Positions 9,445-16,851 of a DNA stretch of 32,258 bases are shown in pieces. The position numbers and the translations under genes are program-made. The stretch is taken from positions 1-32,258 of the forward strand of contig JAGRBZ010000048.1 in assembly GCA_020433805.1 (NCBI GenBank), read 5' to 3'. The first letter of the stretch is position 1, and the number at the start of each line of letters is the position of its first letter. The stretch is from Anaerolineae bacterium (lineage in GTDB: Bacteria; Chloroflexota; Anaerolineae; 4572-78; J111). The notes under the pieces are model-generated. The model saw nothing but the letters and a program-made list of their open reading frames with translations, searched no databases and had not been told where the DNA came from.

Positions 9445-12400
9445 TTAACCATCCAGGGCAGTGATTTCATTCTCGATTCCTTCACCCCATCTAAGCCACG
9501 CATCATATTCAAGCAGGAACCTGGTTTCTTCCGGTTGCAAGTCATAGATCTGGGCGACAACATCGGTGCAGTGTTCCAGAATTGTTCGGCTACGCCGCAT
9601 GTAGATTTGCTGTAATTGAGCCTCACCATGCCCTACGTATCTCCGAACCACCCGCTCCGACTTATCTTGCACATCCTGCATTAGCTCAACCCCTAAATCA
9701 TGCAATGTTTGGCGTTTGCTCTTTTCAATTATGTCAAAATCAATTGGGAACAGTTGGAGCTCGTTTGAAGTCAGGTGGTAACAGTCGGAATAGACAATAT
9801 AAAACCAGTAGAACAGATGTGAGTTCAACAAAGCACATAGCATTTGTGGCGTGGCAGGTGGCAACGCATGAAAAACCTTCACTGTGCTGCTTCTCTGTTC
9901 TTGACCGTTTTTAATGTACTCGGGTTCAAAATCCAGCGCCAACTTAAAGTAAAGGCCGCCAGCAGTCTTCAAATACAGTTTTGCATCGTGAGGTCCTACA
10001 CTTGCCAACCAATCCGACAGACGATGTTCGTGCTGATAGATTTTAGTCAATATTTCCTGCTCAGTTGGGTCACCAATCTTGGGCCAAAGGTCGTTACGCA
10101 CATAATCGGCTGCGTCAACAAATCTCAACTGACCAAGCAAGGTGGGAAGTTGTCCGGCTGACCATTTGTTATAGGTAGTCGTTAGCAGACGCTTGCGACC
10201 TTTCGAGCGTCGAGCAAGAATAACACTAACGGCCAGGTTCGTGTCTTGAAAGACTTTGGCCGGGCGCCAGGCAAAATTCGCAACGCGAAGCTCAGAACAG
10301 CGCTTATTTAATAATCGTCGCAGCGATTTCATTCGTTGTGTAGACACTGCCGACATCGGCACAATAGTGCCAATCTGCCCCGACTCGGATAGCAAAGTAA
10401 CAGCGATTTCAATGAACCATGCAAACAGGTTGCCGATCCTGGCTGTATCGAAAGCGTATGTGGTTTCACTGCCACGCCGGGCTTCTTTATAGGGCGGGTT
10501 CATAAGAACAATGTCAAAGCCCTCCAGAGGCAAAAATGAGTCGTCATACTCGATAAATGCCTCTGGAAATTCTAATTCCCAATGGAGTGAGACATACTCA
10601 CGAGATCGCTCCAGAAGATAGTTCAATCTGTTTGTCTTGAGCTCCGCCCATTTGCTTGGATCATTTATAGCTGTGCCCAGTTGAGCATAAGCGGTTTCAT
10701 CTAAACCGTTGCCGAAGTAAAGGCCGGTATGCACGTGGAGAAGCTCACGATAGGGTTGCAATGCCGGATAAATCCTGTGATTGAAGATATTCGCCTTTTC
10801 CCTGACCTCCTCTACTGCGTCGATATTTTTAGCATAGAGTTCCTGAAAGTGCATTAGCACCTGGTCCAATTGCGTCTGGAAATTATCCGTTGGCAGCGTA
10901 AATGCGGGCTGTTTGTCCTTCTTTTTAGCCAGAGGATAAACACCTACGTCCTTTAACCATGTCCCGACCAGACTGTTTCCCCACCTAAGATGATGATCCA
11001 GAAAAGTCAGGGGTCTACCCTTTGCCGCAGTTGTCATCCACAAGCATAACCTGGCCAATTCCACAGCTAACTCATTCAGATCAACCCCGAAGATGCAGTG
11101 TTCAGCCACATATCTTTTCCAGGTAGCAATGTCTGAGTCAATTTCCAAGTTTTCCCAAGGCGTATCATTCAGCAGTTCGACGATAAAATTGGCAATGATG
11201 TGTGTAACATTGACCAGAAAATGACCCGAGCCCATGGCCGGGTCTAAAATTTTTAAATTCAACACCTGATCATAAATAAATTGCAAAAACTGTTTATCCA
11301 AAGCCTGCTGGATTTGTTGATAAGCTGGTATATCAAGTGGCGTATCAGCTAGGTCTCCCAGTTGATGTTCGATTTTATAGGTTCGATAGAAATCTACTTT
11401 GAGTTCGGTTAACTTTACCCCTAGTGTTTGGTCAACAATATATTCAACAATTTCTTCCGGTGTGTAATAAGAACCTGTGGCTTTACGCTCCCCTTCCGTT
11501 TCAGAGAAATAGACATCTCCAATTTGGAGTATTGTTTCATTGGCTCGAACCTTGCCAGCTTTGGACAATGGTAAATATTGGGTGTTCTTCTTCCCCACCC
11601 GTACTACACGGGGTTCTTTTTCAACAACGAACAAATTATACTCAAGTAAACCTTCATACAGGCTCCCCAGGTGGCGAACTGAAAGATCTCGATAATCAAT
11701 AGGTTGTGGTTCTCGATCCTGATCATAACTTTTACCGTGAGCAGGCACTGTACTTAAGCGTATTAAGGCTGCTTGCAGATAATCATTACGAATACGATGT
11801 TGGGTCAAAAAAGAACGTCGACTGGGATCAAAAAGGCCCCCATTATAAGCTGGCACGCCGGCTTCAGGCTGCCCTACATCGATAAGGGAGAAGAGTTCTT
11901 GTAATTGTGCCCAGATCGCGTGTTCATCTTCATAATTCAATCCCAGTTTATGATTTTCCCGGATTTCAATCAGCAAATCGCGCAAACAGAACGCTCGATA
12001 GGCCGGAACATCCAACGGAAGCAAATTTCGCGCTTCAGCATAAAGAACAAAGAGCAACCGGTAGACCAAGAAAAGAGCATTCTTGTAAATTTCTATCCGA
12101 GTTCGGTAATCTTTCACGTCTTGGTCTGCAAACCGGCAACTCTCAACTAATCCTTGACAGAAGTGACGAACAATCTCCTCCACTTGAGCAGATAAGTGTG
12201 CCTCAATGATCTGGGTAGCTTCGTCAGATTGCTCCTTATAAAGTGTAAGCCGCTGACGACCATCCTGACGTGCAAAGGCCGTATGGCTAAAAAAACGATG
12301 AAACACGATGTAACTCAACACGTCATTGGAAACAATTATCCGTTCCAGATCAATATGGAGAAACGTATCAGTTGGTGATATTTCAAGTTTGTGAAACAGC

Positions 12401-12873
12401 CGCCAATGACGACCATTAGTGAGTACACCCCAATCCAACTCATGCTCATGTAACAAACCAAGCATCTGCTGGGCATAATTTCGCCCTTTCGGGATAAAAC
12501 TTGTTCTCGGGTCGCGGCCTTCAATATCAGCGGAGTACGGCAGAACTAAACATATTCCGGTACGGTCATCCTTGACCCAATCGGCATACAAGAAAAAAGC
12601 TCGATTATCAGTTGGACAAGCGTCATATGTGAGTTCCAGGTAAGCAAAAATCTGCTCTATTATATTTGTGCGAAGTTTATTAACATCATCAGCAGGAAAG
12701 GGAGCTTGTGGCTTCCAGATACGCTGATCGCAATCGAGCGGTGGCGACAGATAATATCTCCACGTGTCACGAATTGTACTTAACGTAGCCCGTAGGTTGA
12801 TGAGATCTTCGGTTTCATCTCGGATTTGCTGGAAGAACAACTCTGAGAAGAGAAAATGATTATAGACAGTCAT
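9445..12873 (-). CDS. Eco57I/PglX-like adenine DNA methyltransferase, first gene of the defence operon
   Basis: This 1142-aa protein has motif X-like TGSYYTPEEIVEYIV (~467-481), SAM motif I LDPAMGSGHFLVN (~543-555), GVDLNELAVELARLCLW (~596-612) and catalytic NPPY (792-795). These are the marks of gamma-class N6-adenine methyltransferases of type IIG/IIL and PglX enzymes. The first ~200 residues (FAYLELTYD, FFLYADW, LVLPYSADIEGRD, LTNGRHWRLFH) look like the N-terminal fold of type IIG enzymes, but I see no D...ExK set, so nuclease activity is doubtful. Residues ~800-1142 should carry the target-recognition domain and end with a helical part (NSHLFYWFYIVYSD). It is the operon's first gene; two terminators lie upstream and separate it from the element backbone. 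It probably methylates host DNA as the self mark of the system. Confidence 0.85.
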   Translation of the reverse strand: MTVYNHFLFSELFFQQIRDETEDLINLRATLSTIRDTWRYYLSPPLDCDQRIWKPQAPFPADDVNKLRTNIIEQIFAYLELTYDACPTDNRAFFLYADWVKDDRTGICLVLPYSADIEGRDPRTSFIPKGRNYAQQMLGLLHEHELDWGVLTNGRHWRLFHKLEISPTDTFLHIDLERIIVSNDVLSYIVFHRFFSHTAFARQDGRQRLTLYKEQSDEATQIIEAHLSAQVEEIVRHFCQGLVESCRFADQDVKDYRTRIEIYKNALFLVYRLLFVLYAEARNLLPLDVPAYRAFCLRDLLIEIRENHKLGLNYEDEHAIWAQLQELFSLIDVGQPEAGVPAYNGGLFDPSRRSFLTQHRIRNDYLQAALIRLSTVPAHGKSYDQDREPQPIDYRDLSVRHLGSLYEGLLEYNLFVVEKEPRVVRVGKKNTQYLPLSKAGKVRANETILQIGDVYFSETEGERKATGSYYTPEEIVEYIVDQTLGVKLTELKVDFYRTYKIEHQLGDLADTPLDIPAYQQIQQALDKQFLQFIYDQVLNLKILDPAMGSGHFLVNVTHIIANFIVELLNDTPWENLEIDSDIATWKRYVAEHCIFGVDLNELAVELARLCLWMTTAAKGRPLTFLDHHLRWGNSLVGTWLKDVGVYPLAKKKDKQPAFTLPTDNFQTQLDQVLMHFQELYAKNIDAVEEVREKANIFNHRIYPALQPYRELLHVHTGLYFGNGLDETAYAQLGTAINDPSKWAELKTNRLNYLLERSREYVSLHWELEFPEAFIEYDDSFLPLEGFDIVLMNPPYKEARRGSETTYAFDTARIGNLFAWFIEIAVTLLSESGQIGTIVPMSAVSTQRMKSLRRLLNKRCSELRVANFAWRPAKVFQDTNLAVSVILARRSKGRKRLLTTTYNKWSAGQLPTLLGQLRFVDAADYVRNDLWPKIGDPTEQEILTKIYQHEHRLSDWLASVGPHDAKLYLKTAGGLYFKLALDFEPEYIKNGQEQRSSTVKVFHALPPATPQMLCALLNSHLFYWFYIVYSDCYHLTSNELQLFPIDFDIIEKSKRQTLHDLGVELMQDVQDKSERVVRRYVGHGEAQLQQIYMRRSRTILEHCTDVVAQIYDLQPEETRFLLEYDAWLRWGEGIENEITALDG

Positions 12874-13000
12874 GGCATTGATCTAACAAGCAAAATAGTC
12901 CTCATTGAAAACAAACGTCATCTTTGACCAGGTAATACATTTATGGTAGGATGCCAAGACAACAAAAAACAGGACAGGTCATATCAGCCAGTCCAAATGA

Positions 13001-13034
13001 TCCCTAAAAACCCCTCGCTGCCCCGAGGGGATTT
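13001..13034. terminator. Bidirectional hairpin terminator
   Basis: A hairpin with 7-bp arms (CCCCTCG and CGAGGGG, 13011-13030) has a run of A before it and ATTTTCTT after it. It can therefore stop transcripts on either strand. For leftward transcripts it gives GAGGGGTTTTT. It is the second of two terminators that isolate the defence operon from the PHAX gene upstream. The remaining bases from 12874 to 13000 must hold the operon's promoter. A weak candidate (TTGTTG, 16 bp, TAAATG on the minus strand around 12927-12954) is not good enough to call. Confidence 0.7.
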
Positions 13035-13074
13035 TCTTAACTGCTCAAGTATACCATAACCCCCTATCACAAAC

Positions 13075-13104
13075 AATGAAAAAGCCCAGCGTTTGCTGGG
13101 CTTT
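13075..13104 (-). terminator. Rho-independent terminator after the PHAX gene
   Basis: The perfect inverted repeat GCCCAGC-GTTT-GCTGGGC (13084-13101) is followed on the minus strand by TTTTTC. It lies about 40 bp after the stop of the PHAX-OB gene and ends the WGR/OB/PHAX operon. Confidence 0.85.
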
Positions 13105-13142
13105 GAATATCGGTATGACCCTGAAAGTTCCAAGATTGTGTC

Positions 13143-13862
13143 CTATTTTGCGTTTTGTGACTCTCTCTTGGTTGCCTGCATAAGTTTAGTCGTTACACTC
13201 CGAGTAAAAACGGCAATGGTACCCAAACGCTTATCCAATACGGGTAAACCTTCTATAATTAATAGATCGTCCGGATTTTTGATTGCCTGGGCTACCTTGC
13301 GCCACTGTTTGTGAGCGATATAAACAACATAAGTCGTTGGTTCATTGGGAACCGGTGGCAACCCTTTGGGCAACGAGGGTGCCTTCGATGCCTGCATCGA
13401 GGTTAACACTACTTCTCCCTTTTCAACAATCCGGCCGGGCCGGCCAATTAGCGTAATTTTCACTGTTTTGCTCTCCCCTACCTGCTCCATTAGCTTTGGT
13501 ACAATATCCAACCGCTCTTCCCAATTGAAAGGTGGTGATGGCGGTGGTTTTGGCTTTGGTGCCAGGTGCGGCCAGATCGCCCACCGATCCTTTCGAGACA
13601 CCTTGCCGCGAACTAGGTAAAAGTAGACGCCTCCCGGTGTGCGCCGCCGGCTGCCATCTCGCACCAACAGACCGTCGCGATCTTCGGTTTCTAGCGTCTC
13701 TCGCAGGAATTCCTGGGCTTTTTCCATGCCCAACAGATGAACGATCAGCCCGATCTGTTCAATCGCCTCCGGGTTCGTCTCCTGCAATTGGCGGGCGATA
13801 TCTCTGGCTACCTGTTGTGTATTTGATTGCTGTTCACTGGGTCTGTCTGTTTGATCCATCAT
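13143..13862 (-). CDS. PHAX RNA-binding domain protein with C-terminal OB-like domain
   Basis: This is a 239-aa protein. Residues ~15-97 match the PHAX RNA-binding domain: helices with ARDIARQLQETNPEAIEQI and LVHLLGMEKAQEFLRETL, then the signature DGSRRRTPGGVYFYL. PHAX binds snRNA in eukaryotic nuclear export, and bacterial homologues are rare and largely uncharacterised. A Pro-rich linker (~101-112) leads to a second domain (~134-222) with VKITLIGRPGRIV, YVVYIAHKQWRKVAQAI and DDLLIIEGLPV. This looks like a single-strand-binding OB fold. The protein is therefore probably a single-stranded nucleic-acid binder. Its start overlaps the preceding OB gene by 29 bp, and a strong terminator follows. 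The role, in replication, RNA handling or anti-defence, is not known. Confidence 0.75.
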   Translation of the reverse strand: MMDQTDRPSEQQSNTQQVARDIARQLQETNPEAIEQIGLIVHLLGMEKAQEFLRETLETEDRDGLLVRDGSRRRTPGGVYFYLVRGKVSRKDRWAIWPHLAPKPKPPPSPPFNWEERLDIVPKLMEQVGESKTVKITLIGRPGRIVEKGEVVLTSMQASKAPSLPKGLPPVPNEPTTYVVYIAHKQWRKVAQAIKNPDDLLIIEGLPVLDKRLGTIAVFTRSVTTKLMQATKRESQNAK

Positions 13863-14250
13863 TACCTATTATAAAATCACCCCTACCATTCCTAATTTCC
13901 ACCGTCCAGTCTGCGGATGTTTCGGCTAAAGGGAGCAGTGCCGCCGCTTTGATAAAAACGTGGTGGTTTTTGCAACGACGGCTGACAAAGCTGTTCATCT
14001 CCCCAACCACGACCAGCTCAGTTCCGGCTTCAAGATTCCTGGCCAGGTTGACCAGAGCCGCATGGTAGACCTTCACAAAAAAGAGACCCTTGTCGTTCTT
14101 CAGACTAAACCGGGCACAGCGCGGATGCTTAACCTGCGCCTCACGGTATAGCGTGCCGGTCACAAACACAACTGAACCACCTGATTGAAGCAGTTCAGCC
14201 CCATCCATCAGGTTCAATTCGACCAAACAAGACTCGCTTACATCCTTCAT
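13834..14250 (-). CDS. SSB-like OB-fold protein
   Basis: This is a 138-aa single-domain protein. VVFVTGTLYREAQ, ARFSLKNDKGLFFVKVYHAALVNL, AGTELVVVGEMNSF and HHVFIKAAALLPL follow the order of strands in single-strand-binding proteins: first strand, exposed aromatic strand, helix, Greek-key strand, last strand. There is no acidic DDIPF-type C-terminal tip, so it would not recruit SSB partners in the usual way. ATG 14250 is preferred, with TAGGTG upstream; an earlier in-frame ATG (14271) overlaps the WGR gene. It is encoded between a WGR protein and the PHAX-OB protein, and overlaps both or nearly so. This makes a three-gene nucleic-acid-binding operon. Confidence 0.65.
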   Translation of the reverse strand: MKDVSESCLVELNLMDGAELLQSGGSVVFVTGTLYREAQVKHPRCARFSLKNDKGLFFVKVYHAALVNLARNLEAGTELVVVGEMNSFVSRRCKNHHVFIKAAALLPLAETSADWTVEIRNGRGDFIIGNDGSNRQTQ

Positions 14251-14257
14251 AACGCAC

Positions 14258-14569
14258 CTACGGCGGATCATCAGTCAGGGCTGCACCCTGGATTAACCTA
14301 TAACCTCGACTGAGCCGTCGTTGAACTAATTTCGTAGCTAGCTTTCGAGCTTCCAGCGATGTCTGGCATGGTGTAACCAACATCCTTTGATAACCTCCAA
14401 TCCGTCCCCACATCCGGATCACTGCGTAGGGATCAAACAAGGCCGGCCCAATCGAAACAAAATAGAAGCGTCTTTCATTTTTGTCTGGGTTAATTCGGTG
14501 CAGCAACGCTGCCTCAGCCCAATCCTGTTGTTGTAGCGAGTTTAGCGCCATAATTCTATCTGTAATCAA
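14258..14569 (-). CDS. WGR-domain protein
   Basis: This protein of about 103 aa is nearly all one WGR domain. RRFYFVSIGP (strand) is followed by the defining MWGRIGG, then a helix SLEARKLATKLVQRRLSRGY and a final strand. WGR domains bind nucleic-acid ends or nicks in PARPs and occur alone in bacteria. The start could be TTG 14569, with GGAG nine bases upstream, or ATG 14551. It is the first gene of an operon with the OB and PHAX-OB genes, driven by the promoter at 14604-14632. Confidence 0.75.
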   Translation of the reverse strand: MITDRIMALNSLQQQDWAEAALLHRINPDKNERRFYFVSIGPALFDPYAVIRMWGRIGGYQRMLVTPCQTSLEARKLATKLVQRRLSRGYRLIQGAALTDDPP

Positions 14570-14603
14570 TGCGACATACTCCAGACCCTATCCGGTTGTT
14601 CCA

Positions 14604-14632
14604 ATATTATCAGGCTCAAAACGTTGGGTCAA
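14604..14632 (-). promoter_or_regulatory. Sigma-70-type promoter for the WGR/OB/PHAX operon
   Basis: On the minus strand there is a -35 box TTGACC (14632-14627), a 17-bp spacer and a -10 box TAATAT (14609-14604) with an extended TG motif just upstream. The predicted start is near 14597, giving a leader of about 30-45 bases before the WGR gene. Confidence 0.6.
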
Positions 14633-14747
14633 TAGGGAGTCGAGTCAGGAATATACGGACGGGGATTTCGGCCACAGCAATCAGTTCGGCCGGCTGAGAA
14701 CATCTGGCTTTACTCAACCTATGAACATATTCTTTGATAGAGAACAT
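14616..14747 (-). CDS. Possible 43-aa small protein
   Basis: A short reading frame starts with MFSIKEYVHRLSK and ends ...RLPIDPTF. AAGGGAAG sits a few bases before its ATG, which is a good binding site. It ends inside the promoter of the WGR operon. No family is recognised; it may be spurious. Confidence 0.3.
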   Translation of the reverse strand: MFSIKEYVHRLSKARCSQPAELIAVAEIPVRIFLTRLPIDPTF

Positions 14748-14895
14748 TATTCTTCCCTTCTTAATTTCTACATATATCTTATTCTTTTTAATGGGGTGCA
14801 TTCTGTGCCAGTAATGGCGTAAAATCGTCTGACCCCAGGCCAGTCTCAGGCCGGTTAGAGCGACAAAGAACGCCTATCTTGACTGCCGCCACCAC

Positions 14896-14914
14896 CCATG
14901 ACTCAAAGTCATGG
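14896..14914. repeat. Short perfect palindrome downstream of the IS
   Basis: CCATGACT-CAA-AGTCATGG is an 8-bp perfect inverted repeat 24 bp from the terminator at 14920-14963. It is in a gene-free stretch (14748-15021) that otherwise shows only a GCGCATGCGC palindrome near 14973. The function is unknown. Confidence 0.4.
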
Positions 14915-14919
14915 ACATC

Positions 14920-14963
14920 AAAAAATCTCAAAAAAAGAACTCATACCCTGGGGAGTATGAGTT
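14920..14963 (-). terminator. Rho-independent terminator, now separated from its gene by the IS
   Basis: A 9-bp perfect stem (AACTCATAC and GTATGAGTT, 14938-14963) is followed on the minus strand by CTTTTTTTGAG. It probably ended the transcript of the DnaA-domain gene (stop at 16852) before the IS1182 element landed between them. It can still stop transcription out of the IS. Confidence 0.75.
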
Positions 14964-15021
14964 CAGTTGACCGCGCATGCGCCATTCATGACACAATATT
15001 TTAGGATGTCACTTAAATTTC

Positions 15022-16840
15022 GTGCCATGCATGACACGGTTGATTTAATTATGTCAAACCATCGGTGCGAGGGCGGCAAAAGGCGAACGACGGGTCTGAG
15101 CTAAAGGTCTATCTTGAAGCCAAAACACAGCCCGGGTGACATTGATAGCCGCCCCAACCAGCAGATGATGGAGATGGGTCTTGGCTAAACCAATAAAACG
15201 AGAGCGACGTAAATGAAAAGCCCGAGTGCCTTGGGAGATAGTGCCCTCAATACCGGCTCGCAGTTTGTAACGTTGTTTGAATTCATCCGTGGTTTGGTAC
15301 TGACGAGCCGCTTGTAAAGCGGTATGTTCAGCCTGAGGGCGAAGGCCCAGTTGACGCGGGTTATTTTTTGCACGGGTACACTGGGTTCGGGTAGGGCAGG
15401 CAGCACAATCCGCCCGACTAAATTGAACGATGATATAAGGCAGGTCACGCTGGTTCTGATAGGTATACCAATTAACGGAACGGTGGCCTTGAGGGCAGGT
15501 TACTTGTTGGGCAGACCAATCAATACTAAAGCAGGTCATCTCAAAACCAGATTGATTTTGCGTTTGCCAACTGTTATCAGAAGGAGCCGGCCCCACCAAC
15601 TCCACCTGATAATCGGCTTGACTGGCTACCAACCCATGGGCATCCACGTAACCGGTATCCAGTAAGTGTTCTTGAGGCAAAAGCTCTTTTTGAGCCAGAT
15701 GGGCCTGGATGGGTTGGGTCAGTTCAATGTCAGGGGTCGAGGCTGGGGTGGTTTCTACATTGGTAATCAGACGAGGGCGGTCATCATCACACGTTTCAGT
15801 TAAATGAACCTTGTAGCCTGTCCAGCCGATTTCCCGTTTTTTGCTGTAACGAGCTTCAAGGTCATAAGGAGTTTGGATGGCCTGGCGGGCGGGTGGACAA
15901 TTATCTTGATCTCGCAAGTGAACCTGCCCCTCAACCAGCATAAATTGTTGGATCCAAACCTGACGCAAGGTCTGCAAGGCTGGTAGGCCTGATAAAGTAC
16001 CGGCTGCGTCAATGGCCCCTAAAAGGTGATAACCATCCCGCCCCATTTGCTCAGCCAAGGCCTGTTGTTCTTTTTTTTCTTTGGGCAACCGATATTGCTC
16101 AAAGCGTGGTCCATATAACTCAAACCAATCGGGGCTAATCTGCTCAACCAACCAGGCTGGATTTTCTCTCGCTAACTCGTTGAGGGCTTGACGTAGCGTT
16201 TCACCAATCAGTTCCAACCGGTTCAAGCTTCGGGTTTGGGCTAAAACATGGGTCGAATCAGTTCGTTGTCGCCCCCGTGCTTGGAGTAGCTTGGCCGCTT
16301 GCATCTGTCGGAGCATATCATCCAGTAGTTGGGCTTCATGACCACTTTGTAATAGCCGATCTCGGTGTTTACTCAGCACCGACTGTTCAAACCCAGGGTC
16401 ACTCAAAGGCAGTCCCAAGGCATATTTCCAATCAATCCGGCTACGGACTGCCTCGGCAGCTTGTTCGTCGGTTAAGCCTTCGGCATATTGCATGACCATG
16501 ATTAAATTCAACCGACCCGGTGACTCGGCGGGGCGACCTTCAACTGAAACAAACAAGTAAGCGTAATCACTATCTTTGTACCATAGATTAAGGTGATCAC
16601 GCATGGTCATATAGACATTGCCTTTGGGAAAGGCGGCTCTGGCCACCCGAACCGTCTCTGTGGGAATATGAATCAAATCTTGGGCATGCAGGGTCATTGT
16701 TTGGCTCCTATCAGGCTACTTTTCTTGAATGTTTTACTGCTTATTCCTATTGTGCGCCTATTTCTTGATCTTGTCATTGTTTGACCTAATTTAGCCCAAT
16801 TGGTTTGACATAATTAAATCAACTGTGTCATGCATGGCAC
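15022..16840 (-). mobile_element. Complete IS1182-family insertion sequence, 1819 bp
   Basis: The boundaries are set by 39-bp terminal inverted repeats (15022-15060 and 16802-16840) that differ at one position. The outer ends read GTGCCATGCATGACAC. A 5-bp direct repeat ATTTC flanks the element (15017-15021 and 16841-16845) and is the target duplication. A single transposase gene fills the interior. The near-perfect repeats and intact gene indicate a recent insertion. It landed just after the stop codon of the DnaA-domain gene and before that gene's terminator, so no gene was destroyed. Confidence 0.9.
15054..16697 (-). CDS. IS1182-family transposase
   Basis: This 547-aa DDE transposase has an N-terminal DUF772-like region (~45-130, with SPGRLNLIMVMQYAEGLTD). 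The likely catalytic residues are Asp147 (RTDSTHV), Asp347 (LLDTGYVD) and Glu484 (RAGIEGTISQGTR), in the IS1182/ISL-like order. A cysteine cluster (CPQGH, CAACPTRTQC) between the second Asp and the Glu is normal for this family. Length and motifs are complete, so the enzyme is probably active. Its stop codon lies inside the left inverted repeat, and its start is about 105 bp from the right end, where the promoter should be. Confidence 0.9.
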   Translation of the reverse strand: MTLHAQDLIHIPTETVRVARAAFPKGNVYMTMRDHLNLWYKDSDYAYLFVSVEGRPAESPGRLNLIMVMQYAEGLTDEQAAEAVRSRIDWKYALGLPLSDPGFEQSVLSKHRDRLLQSGHEAQLLDDMLRQMQAAKLLQARGRQRTDSTHVLAQTRSLNRLELIGETLRQALNELARENPAWLVEQISPDWFELYGPRFEQYRLPKEKKEQQALAEQMGRDGYHLLGAIDAAGTLSGLPALQTLRQVWIQQFMLVEGQVHLRDQDNCPPARQAIQTPYDLEARYSKKREIGWTGYKVHLTETCDDDRPRLITNVETTPASTPDIELTQPIQAHLAQKELLPQEHLLDTGYVDAHGLVASQADYQVELVGPAPSDNSWQTQNQSGFEMTCFSIDWSAQQVTCPQGHRSVNWYTYQNQRDLPYIIVQFSRADCAACPTRTQCTRAKNNPRQLGLRPQAEHTALQAARQYQTTDEFKQRYKLRAGIEGTISQGTRAFHLRRSRFIGLAKTHLHHLLVGAAINVTRAVFWLQDRPLAQTRRSPFAALAPMV

Positions 16841-16851
16841 ATTTCCCCCTA

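Noticed and set aside
248..12873. Calling the operon BREX
   Set aside because: A BrxF-like ATPase and PglX-like methyltransferases are present, but PglZ, BrxC and BrxA/B/L are absent and the other genes do not belong to any BREX type I know.
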